A DNA stretch of 51,873 nucleotides from Gemmatimonadota bacterium (GCA_026705765.1 JAPPAB010000189.1:1-51873); one strand, 5' to 3'; shown: positions 26,864-36,612, counted from the stretch's first letter. The notes: generated by a model not told the origin, from the sequence alone. Made by a program: numbers and translations.

Positions 26864-27376
26864 ATGCTCGAACAGGCTGTCATCTACACATTTGTAGCCC
26901 TCGTCCTCATCGGTGGGGTCCTGGCGGCATTTTCTCGCCAGATACTCTACGCCATCATCGGCCTGGGTATCAGCCTCCTGGGGTTGGCGGGACTATTTCT
27001 CAACCTCGGCAGTCCATTTGTCGCGGCAATGCAAGTACTCATCTACATCGGCGGCATAACCGTCGCCATTGTATTTGCCATGATGCTCTCAATAGCCATG
27101 TCCATTCGCCCGCCCGACCCCGACGCCCGAAAACTCGGCTTCGCCATTGCCTGTGCCGTCATCTTCTTTGGCGCAGTCGCCCATCTGATCCGCGGCGCGC
27201 AATTCCAACAAATCGCGTCCCCGGCATCTGAAAAAGCCTGGTCTGTGGGCGCGTTGGGCCATGCACTGCTCACGCATTACAACGTCGTCTTTGAAGCCCT
27301 CTCCCTCGTTTTGCTCCTGGCCATCATCGGTGCCATCTTGATAGCGCGCAAGGCTTTGCCAAAGGAAAATTCGTGA
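26864..27376 (+). CDS. nuoJ: NADH-quinone oxidoreductase subunit J
   Basis: A 170-residue membrane subunit with five hydrophobic helices. The conserved AMQVLIYIGGITVAIVFAMML segment carries the pi-bulge helix typical of NuoJ. Its end overlaps nuoK by four bases. Confidence 0.92.
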   Translation: MLEQAVIYTFVALVLIGGVLAAFSRQILYAIIGLGISLLGLAGLFLNLGSPFVAAMQVLIYIGGITVAIVFAMMLSIAMSIRPPDPDARKLGFAIACAVIFFGAVAHLIRGAQFQQIASPASEKAWSVGALGHALLTHYNVVFEALSLVLLLAIIGAILIARKALPKENS

Positions 27377-27678
27377 CCCTCGAATCCTATCTTCTGGTGG
27401 GCGCAGCCCTGTTTTCACTCGGTTTGATCGGCGCACTATCCCACCGCAACCTCATAGCCCTGCTCATCGGCATCGAACTCATGATGAATGCCGCCAGCTT
27501 AAACCTGATGGCCTTTAATCGGTTTGTCGTCACCGATCCAACGACCGGCCAGATCTTCGTCCTCATCATCATTGGACTGGCAGCCGCCGAAGTCGCTATC
27601 TTTTTATCGATCATCCTGCGCATCTATCGGGCGTATCACGAAATAGATGCGGAAAAACTCACCAAACTGAGCGGTTGA
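27373..27678 (+). CDS. nuoK: NADH-quinone oxidoreductase subunit K
   Basis: A 101-residue three-helix membrane subunit related to MrpC. GIELMMNAASLNLMAF and GLAAAEVAIFLSIIL carry the two conserved membrane glutamates of the proton pathway. The start is GTG at 27373 inside the nuoJ stop. Its TGA overlaps the nuoL ATG. Confidence 0.94.
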   Translation: MTLESYLLVGAALFSLGLIGALSHRNLIALLIGIELMMNAASLNLMAFNRFVVTDPTTGQIFVLIIIGLAAAEVAIFLSIILRIYRAYHEIDAEKLTKLSG

Positions 27679-29501
27679 TGGACACTCTCTCACTCATACT
27701 TTTAACGACAATTTCCCCCCTGGCGTGTTTTATCATCGCCATCATCTTTCTCGTACAACAACCCCGAATAGCTCAGGGACTGGTCCTGTTCGGCAGCGCG
27801 GTATCCCTTTTGAGCACCATCGCCCTTCTCGTACAGGGACCCGTTGAACCCCTGCGATTTTTGTGGTTTCAAAGCGGTGCAATACAACTCCAATTTGGCT
27901 TCATTCTCGACGGTCCAAGCCTCATGTTTGGCGTCGTCGTCGCCTTCATCACCGCCTGCATCATGCTCTATTCAGTAGGCTACATGGCGCAAGACCCGGG
28001 CAAAACGCGCTATTTCGCAATGCTCAGCTTCTTTGCCTGGTCCATGCTCAGCTTTGTCTATGCCGTCGATCTCTTGCAATCTTTCATCTTTTGGGAACTC
28101 GTCGGCCTCTCCTCGTTCTTCCTCATCGGTTTCTGGTTTGAAAAACCCGAAGCAGCCGCAGCCGCGCGCAAAGCCTTTCTCATGACCCGCGTGGGCGACG
28201 TCGGCCTCTTCATCGGCATTTTGCTCATCCTCCAACTCGTTTCAAACTTCGATATCCCCACCCTCTTAGACCCTCAAACTGGCCTCTCAACACAGATATC
28301 GCCCAACCTGCTCAACGCAATCGCGCTACTCATCTTCATCGGCATCATGGGCAAAAGCGCGCAATTCCCCTTGCACACCTGGCTACCCGACGCCATGGAA
28401 GGCCCCACCCCGGTCAGCGCCCTGTTGCACTCTGCCACCATGGTCGCCGCAGGCGTCTTTCTCATGATCCGCCTGCACCCACTCTTTATGGCAGCGCAAG
28501 ACACAGCATTCATCGTCCTGGGCATCGCCACCTTCACCGCAATCCTCGCATCAACGATTGCAATGGTCGATACCGACATCAAAAAAGTACTCGCCTATTC
28601 CTCCATCAGCCAACTCGGCTTCATGCTCATGGCACTCGCCGCTGGCAGCCTCTTCGCAGGTGTATTCCACCTGATCACCCACGCCTTTTTCAAAGCCCTG
28701 CTCTTCCTCTGCTCGGGCATCTACATTCACGCCTACCACACCAACAGCATGGCCGAAATTGGTCGCAGTGGAGGCCGCCGCCTCAAAGCTGCGACCCTTG
28801 GCCTCATCATCGGAGGTGCTGCCCTATCGGGCGTTCCCCCACTGGCGGGATTCTGGAGCAAAGAAGAAATATTTGCCCAACTCGGTCACAATGGCTTTAA
28901 CATCTACATGGTCGGTGCACTTCTCGCGGCCTTTCTCACGGCCTATTACACATTCCGCATGATATTCCTCATCACAAAACCCGATCACGCACCTGCTACC
29001 GACCACAGCCATCCCGAACCCATGAACATGAAAATCCCCGTCTTGCTCCTCACCCTGGGCGCAATCGCACTCGGCTTTTTTGGTTCCAACATCGCTCAGG
29101 GTCTGGGCCTCACAGCGCAGCACCACAGCGCCCTGTTGATGATCCCCACCGTAGGCGTCGGCATCCTCGGCATCCTGATCGCCTATCTCGACTACGGACG
29201 CGACAACGCGCCGCGCACGGGATTCATCAGCAAAATCGCACCACTCAACACCCTGTTCACAAACAAATGGTACATCGACGAAGTCTATCGCGTCACCATC
29301 GTCGCCATCACCCACGCGCTATCTCGCATCTTGCACTGGATAGAAAACCACGTCCTCGACGGAAACTATGACCGCTTTGGCCTCGGCATCTTGCGAACAG
29401 GCGCAAAATCAACCCGCGTACAGGGCGGCTGGATGCAACTCTATCTGGGCTGGGCGATCATCTTATTAGCCGTTGTCGCGCTTTACCTCGGATTGCGATA
29501 G
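27678..29501 (+). CDS. nuoL: NADH-quinone oxidoreductase subunit L
   Basis: A 607-residue antiporter-like subunit with about sixteen helices and the long lateral helix at the C-terminus. Signatures include FWELVGLSSFFLIGFWFEKPEAAAAARKAF, GKSAQFPLHTWLPDAMEGPTPVSALLHSATMVAAG and AYSSISQLGFM, which carry the channel Glu and Lys residues. ATG at 27678 overlaps the nuoK stop (TGATG). A TTG one codon earlier is less likely. Confidence 0.96.
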   Translation: MDTLSLILLTTISPLACFIIAIIFLVQQPRIAQGLVLFGSAVSLLSTIALLVQGPVEPLRFLWFQSGAIQLQFGFILDGPSLMFGVVVAFITACIMLYSVGYMAQDPGKTRYFAMLSFFAWSMLSFVYAVDLLQSFIFWELVGLSSFFLIGFWFEKPEAAAAARKAFLMTRVGDVGLFIGILLILQLVSNFDIPTLLDPQTGLSTQISPNLLNAIALLIFIGIMGKSAQFPLHTWLPDAMEGPTPVSALLHSATMVAAGVFLMIRLHPLFMAAQDTAFIVLGIATFTAILASTIAMVDTDIKKVLAYSSISQLGFMLMALAAGSLFAGVFHLITHAFFKALLFLCSGIYIHAYHTNSMAEIGRSGGRRLKAATLGLIIGGAALSGVPPLAGFWSKEEIFAQLGHNGFNIYMVGALLAAFLTAYYTFRMIFLITKPDHAPATDHSHPEPMNMKIPVLLLTLGAIALGFFGSNIAQGLGLTAQHHSALLMIPTVGVGILGILIAYLDYGRDNAPRTGFISKIAPLNTLFTNKWYIDEVYRVTIVAITHALSRILHWIENHVLDGNYDRFGLGILRTGAKSTRVQGGWMQLYLGWAIILLAVVALYLGLR

Positions 29502-29504
29502 AAT

Positions 29505-30980
29505 ATGCCACTTCTCTCATCCATACTTCTCACGCCCGTCATCACCCTCATCGTCCTTTTGCTCATGCCCCAAAAGGCCGTGCGGGGCATTCGGCTGATC
29601 TGCGCCTTCAGCGGCTTATTGACCTGTGTGCTGAGTCTGCAACTCTGGATAAGCTATGATCCCACAACCGGCGGTATTCAATTTGAAGAAATAATCCCCT
29701 GGGTCGCAGCCATTGGCATCTCCTATCACCTCGGCGTTGACGCATTTGGCGTCATCCTCGTCATGCTCAACGCCATCGTCTATTTCACCGGGGTGCTCAC
29801 CATGTGGGACCTCGAAGAGCGCGTCAAAGAGTATTTCGCCTTCATGGTACTCCTCGTCATCGGCGTCTTCGGCGTCTTCATGTCGCTGGATCTCTTCTTC
29901 TTCTTCTTCTTTTACGAAATCGCCGTCGTGCCCATGTACCCCCTCATCCTGATATGGGGCAGCGGCAACAGAGCTTATGCCGGCATGAAACTCATGCTCT
30001 TCCTCCTCGCTGGCAGCGCGCTCCTCTTTCCCGGCCTACTCGCCATCTATCACCACGCGGGCCTCAACACCTTTGACATCATTGCCCTGTCCGCACACAC
30101 ATTCGATCCACAATTCCAAATATTTGTCTATCCCTTCATCTACATTGGCTTTGGCGTCTTAGCCGGCCTATTCCCCTTCCACGGATGGTCGCCCACAGGC
30201 CACGTTGCTGCGCCATCTGCGGTTTCCATGCTACACGCGGGCGTCCTGATGAAACTCGGCGCATTTGGCATACTCACAGTCGGCATTCGCCTGTTGCCCG
30301 AAGGTGCTGCGTACTGGGCACCGACCTTCGTGGTATTAGCCGTCATAGGAATCATCTATGGAGCTTATGTCGCCATGCGACAGACCGACTTCAAATTTGT
30401 CATCGGCTTCTCATCTGTATCTCACATGGGCATCGTCCTCCTCGGCCTCAACCTCGCAATCATCGGCCAGGTCGTAGCAACCGATGCCCTCAACGGCGCA
30501 GTCTTCCAGATGTTTGCCCACGGCATCATGACCGCCCTGTTCTTCAGCACCGCGGGATATATCTACGACAAATCCCACTCCAAAACCATTGGCGACTTTG
30601 GCGGTCTTGGCGTGCAAATGCCCCGCGCAGTCTCCATCTTCATCGTCGCGGGCCTGTGTGGTGCCGGATTGCCCGGTCTGGCGAGCTTTTGGGCTGAATT
30701 ACTCGTCTTCCTCGCCGCTTTGAAAACGTACCCCATCGCCGGCGTCATCGTCATCCTGGGCCTCGTACTCACCGCAGTTTACATCTTGCGCGTCTTCAAC
30801 CTGGCCTTTTTTGGCGCACCAAATCCGAAATGGGAAAATCTGAAAGCACAGGACATGTCTGGCCTGCACCTGATACCGCGCGCCATACTAATCGCCGTAC
30901 TCGTAATCTTCGGCTTTGTACCCCGCCTCATGCTCGACCTGATCAACAGCACGACAATAGCTTTCTTGGGTAATTTCTAA
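29505..30980 (+). CDS. nuoM: NADH-quinone oxidoreductase subunit M
   Basis: A 491-residue antiporter-like membrane subunit. It shows FYEIAVVPMYPLILIWG with the key glutamate, FPFHGWSPTGHVAAPSAVSMLHAGVLMKLGAFG with lysine and histidine of the proton path, and FSSVSHMGIVLLGL. It follows nuoL by three bases. Confidence 0.96.
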   Translation: MPLLSSILLTPVITLIVLLLMPQKAVRGIRLICAFSGLLTCVLSLQLWISYDPTTGGIQFEEIIPWVAAIGISYHLGVDAFGVILVMLNAIVYFTGVLTMWDLEERVKEYFAFMVLLVIGVFGVFMSLDLFFFFFFYEIAVVPMYPLILIWGSGNRAYAGMKLMLFLLAGSALLFPGLLAIYHHAGLNTFDIIALSAHTFDPQFQIFVYPFIYIGFGVLAGLFPFHGWSPTGHVAAPSAVSMLHAGVLMKLGAFGILTVGIRLLPEGAAYWAPTFVVLAVIGIIYGAYVAMRQTDFKFVIGFSSVSHMGIVLLGLNLAIIGQVVATDALNGAVFQMFAHGIMTALFFSTAGYIYDKSHSKTIGDFGGLGVQMPRAVSIFIVAGLCGAGLPGLASFWAELLVFLAALKTYPIAGVIVILGLVLTAVYILRVFNLAFFGAPNPKWENLKAQDMSGLHLIPRAILIAVLVIFGFVPRLMLDLINSTTIAFLGNF

Positions 30981-30981
30981 C

Positions 30982-32406
30982 ATGGAAAACGCAATACTCT
31001 TCGCACCAGAACTCATTTGCCTGCTCATGGGCCTCGTGCTCTTCTTCTGCACAGTGCTCAACTGGTCCTATCGCACAACCCGGGGCATTGCCATAGCATC
31101 CGGCATTGCCATGATCGCCGCCTGTCTCTGGACTCTCCCCCTTGAAGGCGAACCCTTCTTCCCAGGCATATACGCGGTTGACTTCTTTTCCCAATTAATC
31201 AAAACAGCACTCGCAGTCGGATTCCTATTTGTCGTCATAGCCAGCGCCAACCCCCTCACAGTTGACCGCAATGGCTGGCTCGAAGTCCCCCTCTTCTTCA
31301 TCTTCTCCACACTCGGCATGATGATGATGGTCAGCGCGACCGAACTCCTCACCCTCTATGTCGCCATGGAACTGGCCGCCTATCCCGTCTATATCGTCGT
31401 TGCCCTTCACCGCAATACCGACATCGGCGGGGAAAGCGCCACCAAATACATGGTACAGGGCATGGCGGCATCGGCCATCTCGCTCTACGGCATGAGCTTC
31501 CTCTTCGGCACATTTGGCTCCACCTACTTCTCTGCCATCAGCATCCCACACGCCACCGCACAACCCATCTTCTACCTGGGCCTGCTGCTCACACTCGCTG
31601 GCTTCTTCTTCAAACTCGGCGCCTTCCCCTTCCACTTTTGGGCACCCGACACGTATGAAATCGCGCCTCATCCCATCATCACATTCATCGCCACCGTTTC
31701 CAAAATCGCCGCCATCGGCATCCTCTGCCGCTTGTTATCCCTCGCCATGCCCGGTGGCTGGGAATCGGGCCACGCCCAAACCGCGCTCATGTGGGCAAGC
31801 GTCATCGCAATGAGCCTGGGCAACCTGGCAGCACTCGCGCAAAAAGACCTCAAACGCCTGCTCGGATATTCCACAGTCGCCCACGCCGGTTACGTACTCC
31901 TCGCCCTGCAAACCTTCGCCGAATGGGGTCTTACCGCTGCCCTCTTTTACGCCATTGGCTACTTTGCCATGTCCTTTGCGTGCTTCCTCGTCATCTGTGA
32001 AGTCGGTCGCAGCGAAGACCGCATCACCATCGACTCCGTATCTGGCCTTTACAAACGCGCGCCATACCTCTCCTTCACCTTGCTCATCGGCCTGTTTGGC
32101 CTCATTGGCCTCCCTCCCACAGTGGGCTTTGTCGGCAAATGGTTCCTCTTTTCTGCCGCCCTCCAACGCGGACAATTCTATCTCGTCCTCGTCGCAGCCA
32201 TCAACGCCGCTGTCGCCCTGTATTATTATCTCCTCATCATCCGCCAACTCTACTGGGTAGAACCCACCACACAGAACACGCTTAAACCCACGCCCCTCAT
32301 CGCCGTCACCGCAATGGCGACCATCATCCTCGTAATCGCAATGGGCACGGTCCCCGGTCCCTTCTGGGACATGGCCGCCCGCGCCGCCCGCGCACTGATC
32401 AGTTGA
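30982..32406 (+). CDS. nuoN: NADH-quinone oxidoreductase subunit N
   Basis: A 474-residue antiporter-like subunit, last of the operon and one base after nuoM. It has ELLTLYVAMELAAYPVYIVVAL, GAFPFHFWAPDTYEIAPHPIITFIATVSKIAAIG and GYSTVAHAGYVLLAL, with the membrane-embedded Glu and Lys residues. No nuoE, F or G is found before or after. Confidence 0.95.
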   Translation: MENAILFAPELICLLMGLVLFFCTVLNWSYRTTRGIAIASGIAMIAACLWTLPLEGEPFFPGIYAVDFFSQLIKTALAVGFLFVVIASANPLTVDRNGWLEVPLFFIFSTLGMMMMVSATELLTLYVAMELAAYPVYIVVALHRNTDIGGESATKYMVQGMAASAISLYGMSFLFGTFGSTYFSAISIPHATAQPIFYLGLLLTLAGFFFKLGAFPFHFWAPDTYEIAPHPIITFIATVSKIAAIGILCRLLSLAMPGGWESGHAQTALMWASVIAMSLGNLAALAQKDLKRLLGYSTVAHAGYVLLALQTFAEWGLTAALFYAIGYFAMSFACFLVICEVGRSEDRITIDSVSGLYKRAPYLSFTLLIGLFGLIGLPPTVGFVGKWFLFSAALQRGQFYLVLVAAINAAVALYYYLLIIRQLYWVEPTTQNTLKPTPLIAVTAMATIILVIAMGTVPGPFWDMAARAARALIS

Positions 32407-32471
32407 TGTTTTAAGAAAAATATTCACCAAAATTAAATTTGTCTTATATTCTGTTACGCAATCATTCAACT

Positions 32472-32603
32472 AAAAGGACATATGGTAATGGAAACGATTG
32501 CTAAAAATAAAAACACCACTGCTAAACAGGATCAACCAAAAGGAGATATAGCAATGGACGCTGACACCACAAATAACAACGCCACTGCTGAACAGAGCCA
32601 ACG
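32472..32603 (+). repeat. Tandem 66-bp duplication of a ribosome site and start codon
   Basis: 32472-32537 and 32538-32603 align without gaps at roughly 70% identity. Each unit begins AAAAGGA, has an ATG at the same offset (32488 and 32554) and encodes a similar 22-residue Asn/Thr/Gln-rich segment. The first unit may therefore be an added N-terminal extension. Confidence 0.75.
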
Positions 32604-32802
32604 GATAACAATCCTTGAGACGAACCTGGAATTTATCAAAGAACAGCTTTCAGATATAAAACAGGACTTAAAAGACCTCAAGCAAGGGCAAGAAAATATT
32701 GAAGCGCGGCTCAATAGCCGGATTGATGATTTGATAAAATGGTATGTCCCCACAACGGTTGTTGCGCTATTGCTTTTTGCTGCTGTCATGAAATATCTGT
32801 AA
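32488..32802 (+). CDS. Small coiled-coil, tail-anchored membrane protein
   Basis: A small protein whose central part ITILETNLEFIKEQLSDIKQDLKDLKQGQENIEARL is a heptad-patterned coiled coil. It is followed by one hydrophobic segment (WYVPTTVVALLLFAAVMKYL) at the very C-terminus, which would anchor it in the inner membrane with the coil in the cytoplasm. The overall shape resembles small phage/XhlA-like or Mce-associated membrane proteins, but no family is recognised. Two starts are plausible, ATG at 32488 and ATG at 32554, both with AAAAGGA upstream, because the start region is tandemly duplicated. It stands alone after nuoN and before a strong terminator. Confidence 0.6.
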   Translation: METIAKNKNTTAKQDQPKGDIAMDADTTNNNATAEQSQRITILETNLEFIKEQLSDIKQDLKDLKQGQENIEARLNSRIDDLIKWYVPTTVVALLLFAAVMKYL

Positions 32803-32826
32803 AATGGAATCATAGACATTAACCAA

Positions 32827-32869
32827 AAAAAAGAACCCGCAATCATTCGGTGATTGCGGGTTCTTTTTT
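32827..32869. terminator. Strong bidirectional terminator
   Basis: AAGAACCCGCAATCA (32831-32845) pairs perfectly with TGATTGCGGGTTCTT (32851-32865) around TTCGG, flanked by an A-run and a T-run. It serves the convergent small membrane protein gene and the SnoaL-like gene. Confidence 0.92.
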
Positions 32870-32904
32870 GTTCACACATCCGATGACTTTGTCATCATGC
32901 AGAC

Positions 32905-33447
32905 TCAAGGCATCGGTTTATACGGAAATGACGAATGATGCACATTGATACGCAACTTGCCATTCTCGTCCTTAAAATAGCCAAACGTGAACTCCACCTT
33001 GGCTTCTTTTCCGGTATTCGCATCTGTAAAATAGTAATTACCCATAGCAATGGCCGAGTCGCCGTTAATAATAATATCAGCGTTCTCAAATCGGACTTTG
33101 CTCCACGGCTGGATAGCAAAACCGCGATCTTCAGGTACAATACCAGTCACAAAATAAGATATAGCCTCTTCTTTTGTTAAACGAAATTGCTTTTCTGACG
33201 CCTTCGTGGGCTTAAACAGAACCTCGCCTTCATCATAACCATATAACGTATTGACGGTCTCTTCGGCCAATGCCTTATAGTCCTTTTTTTGCGTATATGC
33301 TTCACCGATAGCGACAATTGCTTCGCCCCAAATTTTTTGGGCCTCCATAACCTCTCTCTCAACAATACCATTATCCTTCATAACATCCTCTGCATATCCC
33401 GTCGCCACAACCACCAGCGTTGCCAATATTGCCAATTGAATCTTCAT
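32905..33447 (-). CDS. Secreted SnoaL/CaMKII-association-domain-like protein
   Basis: A 180-residue protein with a cleavable signal peptide (MKIQLAILATLVVVATGYAED; cleavage probably after GYA). The mature part has the pattern of small alpha+beta-barrel SnoaL/NTF2-like domains: AQKIWGEAIVAIGEAY, LYGYDEGEVLFKPTKASEKQFRLT, FAIQPWSKVRFENADIIINGDSAIAMGNYYF and LRINVHHSSFPY. Proteins with this pattern are sometimes mislabelled phosphoribosyl-AMP cyclohydrolase in databases, but no histidine-pathway motif is present. The ligand is unknown. The gene is monocistronic and ends at the shared terminator. Confidence 0.7.
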   Translation of the reverse strand: MKIQLAILATLVVVATGYAEDVMKDNGIVEREVMEAQKIWGEAIVAIGEAYTQKKDYKALAEETVNTLYGYDEGEVLFKPTKASEKQFRLTKEEAISYFVTGIVPEDRGFAIQPWSKVRFENADIIINGDSAIAMGNYYFTDANTGKEAKVEFTFGYFKDENGKLRINVHHSSFPYKPMP

Positions 33448-33654
33448 TTTTTGCCCCTCCTATTTAAGCAATCGTATCCGACTGCATCGCATTATTTTTT
33501 TCTCTTGTATTCCACATATAAAAAAAAAACTCTTTACTGTCAAATCAAAATCTTCCCGCCAAACAGTCTTTTTTTGGCAAAAAAATCTGTTTTGTGTATC
33601 TTCTGCCCTATCGTAACAACTCCTGCTCCTCTTTGCAAACATTAAGGAATTTTC

Positions 33655-34581
33655 ATGCTCAGTAAATTAATCGACAAACTAAAAAAGGGACTGACCAAAA
33701 CCCGCGAAGGCATGGTACAAAAAATCCGCGAAGTCATTCGGCGGCACCCTGAAATCGACGAAGAAACCCTTGAAGAAATTGAAGAAATTCTCATCGAAGC
33801 AGACGTTGGCGTAGAACCCACCCTTCGCATAATTGACCAATTGCGCGAACGCTTTGAAACCGGCGAACCCGTTGAAAATCCGGAAATCGCAGTCCAGGAA
33901 TTTCTCGAAGAAGAAATCCGCAAAATCCTCCTGCCTTCAAACACCGCGCCATCTATCGCAATCACAACCAAACCCCACATTATCCTCGTCGTAGGTGTCA
34001 ACGGCGTGGGCAAAACCACCACCATTGGCAAAATGGCTCACAAACTCAGCCGCGAAGGCAAAAAAGTACTCTTTGCCGCGGGAGACACATTCCGGGCAGC
34101 AGCCATTGACCAACTCGGCATCTGGGCAGACCGCACGGGATCCGACATCGTGCAACACCAACCGGGCGCAGACGCAGCATCCGTGGCATTCGACGCCATA
34201 CAGGCAGCCAAAGCACGCGACATCGACGTCGTACTCATCGACACAGCGGGTCGCCTGCACACCAAAATCAACCTCATGGAAGAAGTTAAAAAAATCCGCC
34301 GCGTCGTCGCCAAAGCCATGCCCGGTGCCCCCCACGAAACCCTGCTCGTACTCGATGCAACCACCGGACAAAATGCCGTCATACAGGCAAAACAATTTCA
34401 CAGCACAGTAGAACTCACAGGCCTTGTCCTCGCAAAACTCGACGGCACTGCCAAAGGAGGCGTAATCGTCGCCATTGCCGACGAACTCGACCTGCCCGTG
34501 CGCTATGTTGGCCTGGGAGAAGACATTGAGGACCTTGACGACTTTGACCCCGAAAACTTTATCAAAGCCTTATTTGATTAA
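33655..34581 (+). CDS. ftsY: Signal recognition particle receptor FtsY
   Basis: The SRP receptor GTPase that brings ribosomes making membrane proteins to SecYEG. It has 308 residues and an N-domain of helices (TLEEIEEILIEADVGVEPTLRIIDQL), then the G-domain with GVNGVGKTTTIGKMA (G1), GDTFRAAAIDQL, DTAGRLHTKINLMEE (G3), LAKLDGTAKGG (G4) and YVGLGEDIEDLDDFDPENF. The long acidic A-domain of E. coli FtsY is absent, as in many phyla. AAGGAA lies upstream of the ATG. It is the first of a plus-strand run with nifS, mrp and the ThiF-like gene. Confidence 0.96.
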   Translation: MLSKLIDKLKKGLTKTREGMVQKIREVIRRHPEIDEETLEEIEEILIEADVGVEPTLRIIDQLRERFETGEPVENPEIAVQEFLEEEIRKILLPSNTAPSIAITTKPHIILVVGVNGVGKTTTIGKMAHKLSREGKKVLFAAGDTFRAAAIDQLGIWADRTGSDIVQHQPGADAASVAFDAIQAAKARDIDVVLIDTAGRLHTKINLMEEVKKIRRVVAKAMPGAPHETLLVLDATTGQNAVIQAKQFHSTVELTGLVLAKLDGTAKGGVIVAIADELDLPVRYVGLGEDIEDLDDFDPENFIKALFD

Positions 34582-34614
34582 TTGACGCCAATGTAAAATC
34601 GGGTATATTTTTTT

Positions 34615-35775
34615 ATGCCTACCCAACTGCCCATATATCTCGACAACAACGCCACCACACCCATAGATGAACGGGTACTCAACGCGATGTTGCCCTATCT
34701 CAAAGACCGCTTTGGCAATGCCGCCAGCCGTACACACACCTTTGGATGGCATGCCGAAGATGCTGTTGACCTCGCGCGAGAACAAATAGCCAACCTCATC
34801 AACGCACAGCCCAAAGACATCATCTTTACCAGTGGCGCCACAGAATCCGACAACCTCGCCATCAAAGGCGTAGTCGCCGCAGCCAAAACCCCACACATCA
34901 TCACGCAAGCCACCGAGCACCACGCCGTACTCGACTCTTTTCGCGCACTGGAACGCGGCGGCGTCTCAGTCACAGTCTTACCCGTAGATTCACACGGTAT
35001 TACCGACCCATCAGATATTGCAAATGCCATCACAGACAACACTGTACTCGTCTCCATCATGGCGGCCAACAACGAAATCGGCACCTGTCAGGCCATTGAA
35101 GCAATCGGGGCGATATGCCGTGAAAAAAACATCTATTTTCACACAGATGCAGCACAGGCCATTGGCAAATACCCGCTCGACGTCGAAGCCATGCACATCG
35201 ACCTGCTCTCCATCTCCGCCCACAAACTCTACGGACCCAAAGGCGCGGGCGCGCTCTATGTGCGCAGCCGCCCGCGCGTTCGCCTCGTCGGTCAAATAGA
35301 CGGCGGGGGCCATGAAAAAGGCATGCGCTCGGGCACCCTCAATGTACCGGGCATTGTAGGCATGGGAGAAGCCTGTGCGCTCGCACAAAAACACATCGAA
35401 ACCGAAGCAAAACACAGTCAGGACTTGCGCCATCGCCTGCAAAACCACCTCTTCAATGCGCTGCCCCGGATACAACTCAACGGCCACCCCGAACAACGCC
35501 TGCCGGGCAACCTCAACATCAGCTTTGCCGGCGTGGATGGCGAAAGCCTGCTCATGAGCTTGCGAGACGTAGCTCTCTCATCCGGCTCAGCCTGTACATC
35601 CGCATCTCTCGAACCGTCTTACGTACTCAAAGCCATTGGCGTCAGCAATGACATGGCGCAGAGCAGCATACGCTTTGGCATTGGCCGATTCAACACCGAA
35701 GAAGAAATTGACTATGTTGCAGAACGCGTGATTCAAGAAGTCAACCGCCTGCGCGAAATATCGCCAAACTACTAA
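34615..35775 (+). CDS. Cysteine desulfurase, NifS/IscS type
   Basis: A 386-residue PLP enzyme that removes sulfur from cysteine as an enzyme-bound persulfide and hands it to Fe-S, tRNA or cofactor pathways. It shows [56 protein letters not shown], the PLP lysine in [17 protein letters not shown] and the catalytic cysteine in [18 protein letters not shown]. No scaffold (IscU) or regulator (IscR) is adjacent. The neighbours Mrp and the rhodanese-ThiF protein are the likely clients. No clear ribosome site is seen. Confidence 0.93.
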   Translation: MPTQLPIYLDNNATTPIDERVLNAMLPYLKDRFGNAASRTHTFGWHAEDAVDLAREQIANLINAQPKDIIFTSGATESDNLAIKGVVAAAKTPHIITQATEHHAVLDSFRALERGGVSVTVLPVDSHGITDPSDIANAITDNTVLVSIMAANNEIGTCQAIEAIGAICREKNIYFHTDAAQAIGKYPLDVEAMHIDLLSISAHKLYGPKGAGALYVRSRPRVRLVGQIDGGGHEKGMRSGTLNVPGIVGMGEACALAQKHIETEAKHSQDLRHRLQNHLFNALPRIQLNGHPEQRLPGNLNISFAGVDGESLLMSLRDVALSSGSACTSASLEPSYVLKAIGVSNDMAQSSIRFGIGRFNTEEEIDYVAERVIQEVNRLREISPNY

Positions 35776-35792
35776 ACATCCCCGGAGCCACC

Positions 35793-36602
35793 ATGCCAAC
35801 ACCAGACCGACCCCAACGCCCCGAAATCTTACCCGAAGTCAAAAACATCGTCGCAGTATCCAGCGGCAAAGGCGGCGTGGGCAAAACAACAGTTAGCGTA
35901 AACCTCGCGGTCTCACTCGCCAAACAGGGCGCAACGGTTGGCTTGCTCGACGCGGATATTTACGGACCCAACGTACCGATCATGATGGGCAGCACGGCGC
36001 AACCCAGGTCAATAGGTCAAAAAATACTGCCCCTTGAAAATCACAATGTCAAATTCATGTCTCTCGGCCTTATCGCCGGAGAAAATGCCCCCATAATATG
36101 GCGCGGTCCCATCGTAGGCAGAATGATTCAACAATTCATGGTTGACGTCATATGGGGCGCACTCGACTACCTCGTCGTCGATCTCCCCCCCGGCACGGGC
36201 GATGCACAACTCACCCTTGCCCAAACCGTGCCCCTCAGCGGTGCAGTCATAGTCACCACCCCGCAAAATGTCGCGCTAGAAGACGTACACCGCGGCATAG
36301 AAATGTTTCGCAAAGTCGAAGTCCCCATCCTCGGCATTGTCGAAAACATGAGCTATTTCCTGTGCCCGTGTTGCGGAGACCGCACGCCCCTCTTTGGCGA
36401 AGGCGGGGGACAACACATCGCCGATGCATTTGGCCTGCCCCTGCTCGGACAAATCCCCATCCAGCCCAACATTCGCGAAGGCGGCGACACGGGTGCGCCC
36501 ATCGCGACAGGTGAAAACAATGCTTTCCCCGAAATCGCCCGACGCATTGCCGATGCACTGGCAGAAAGGGAAAGCGACCTGCCCGAAATCACAATTGTCT
36601 AA
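35793..36602 (+). CDS. mrp: Mrp/NBP35-type iron-sulfur carrier ATPase
   Basis: A 269-residue P-loop protein of the ApbC/Mrp family, which carries 4Fe-4S clusters to target apoproteins. It has the deviant Walker A SSGKGGVGKTTVSVNLA, LLDADIYGPNVPIMMG, LVVDLPPGTGDAQLTLAQ and ENMSYFLCPCCGDR with the CxxC cluster ligands. The usual N-terminal MIP18/DUF59 domain is absent. GGAG lies upstream of the ATG, 17 bases after nifS. Confidence 0.93.
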   Translation: MPTPDRPQRPEILPEVKNIVAVSSGKGGVGKTTVSVNLAVSLAKQGATVGLLDADIYGPNVPIMMGSTAQPRSIGQKILPLENHNVKFMSLGLIAGENAPIIWRGPIVGRMIQQFMVDVIWGALDYLVVDLPPGTGDAQLTLAQTVPLSGAVIVTTPQNVALEDVHRGIEMFRKVEVPILGIVENMSYFLCPCCGDRTPLFGEGGGQHIADAFGLPLLGQIPIQPNIREGGDTGAPIATGENNAFPEIARRIADALAERESDLPEITIV

Positions 36603-36612
36603 CTTTTCGGGC

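Noticed and set aside
28824-29315. Long antisense ORFs across the nuo, bioF and ThiF-like genes
   Set aside because: They are shadows produced by the strongly biased third codon positions. They lack ribosome sites and recognisable motifs.
32905-33447. Phosphoribosyl-AMP cyclohydrolase
   Set aside because: Similar secreted proteins are sometimes given this name, but the metal-binding and substrate motifs of HisI are absent and a signal peptide is present.
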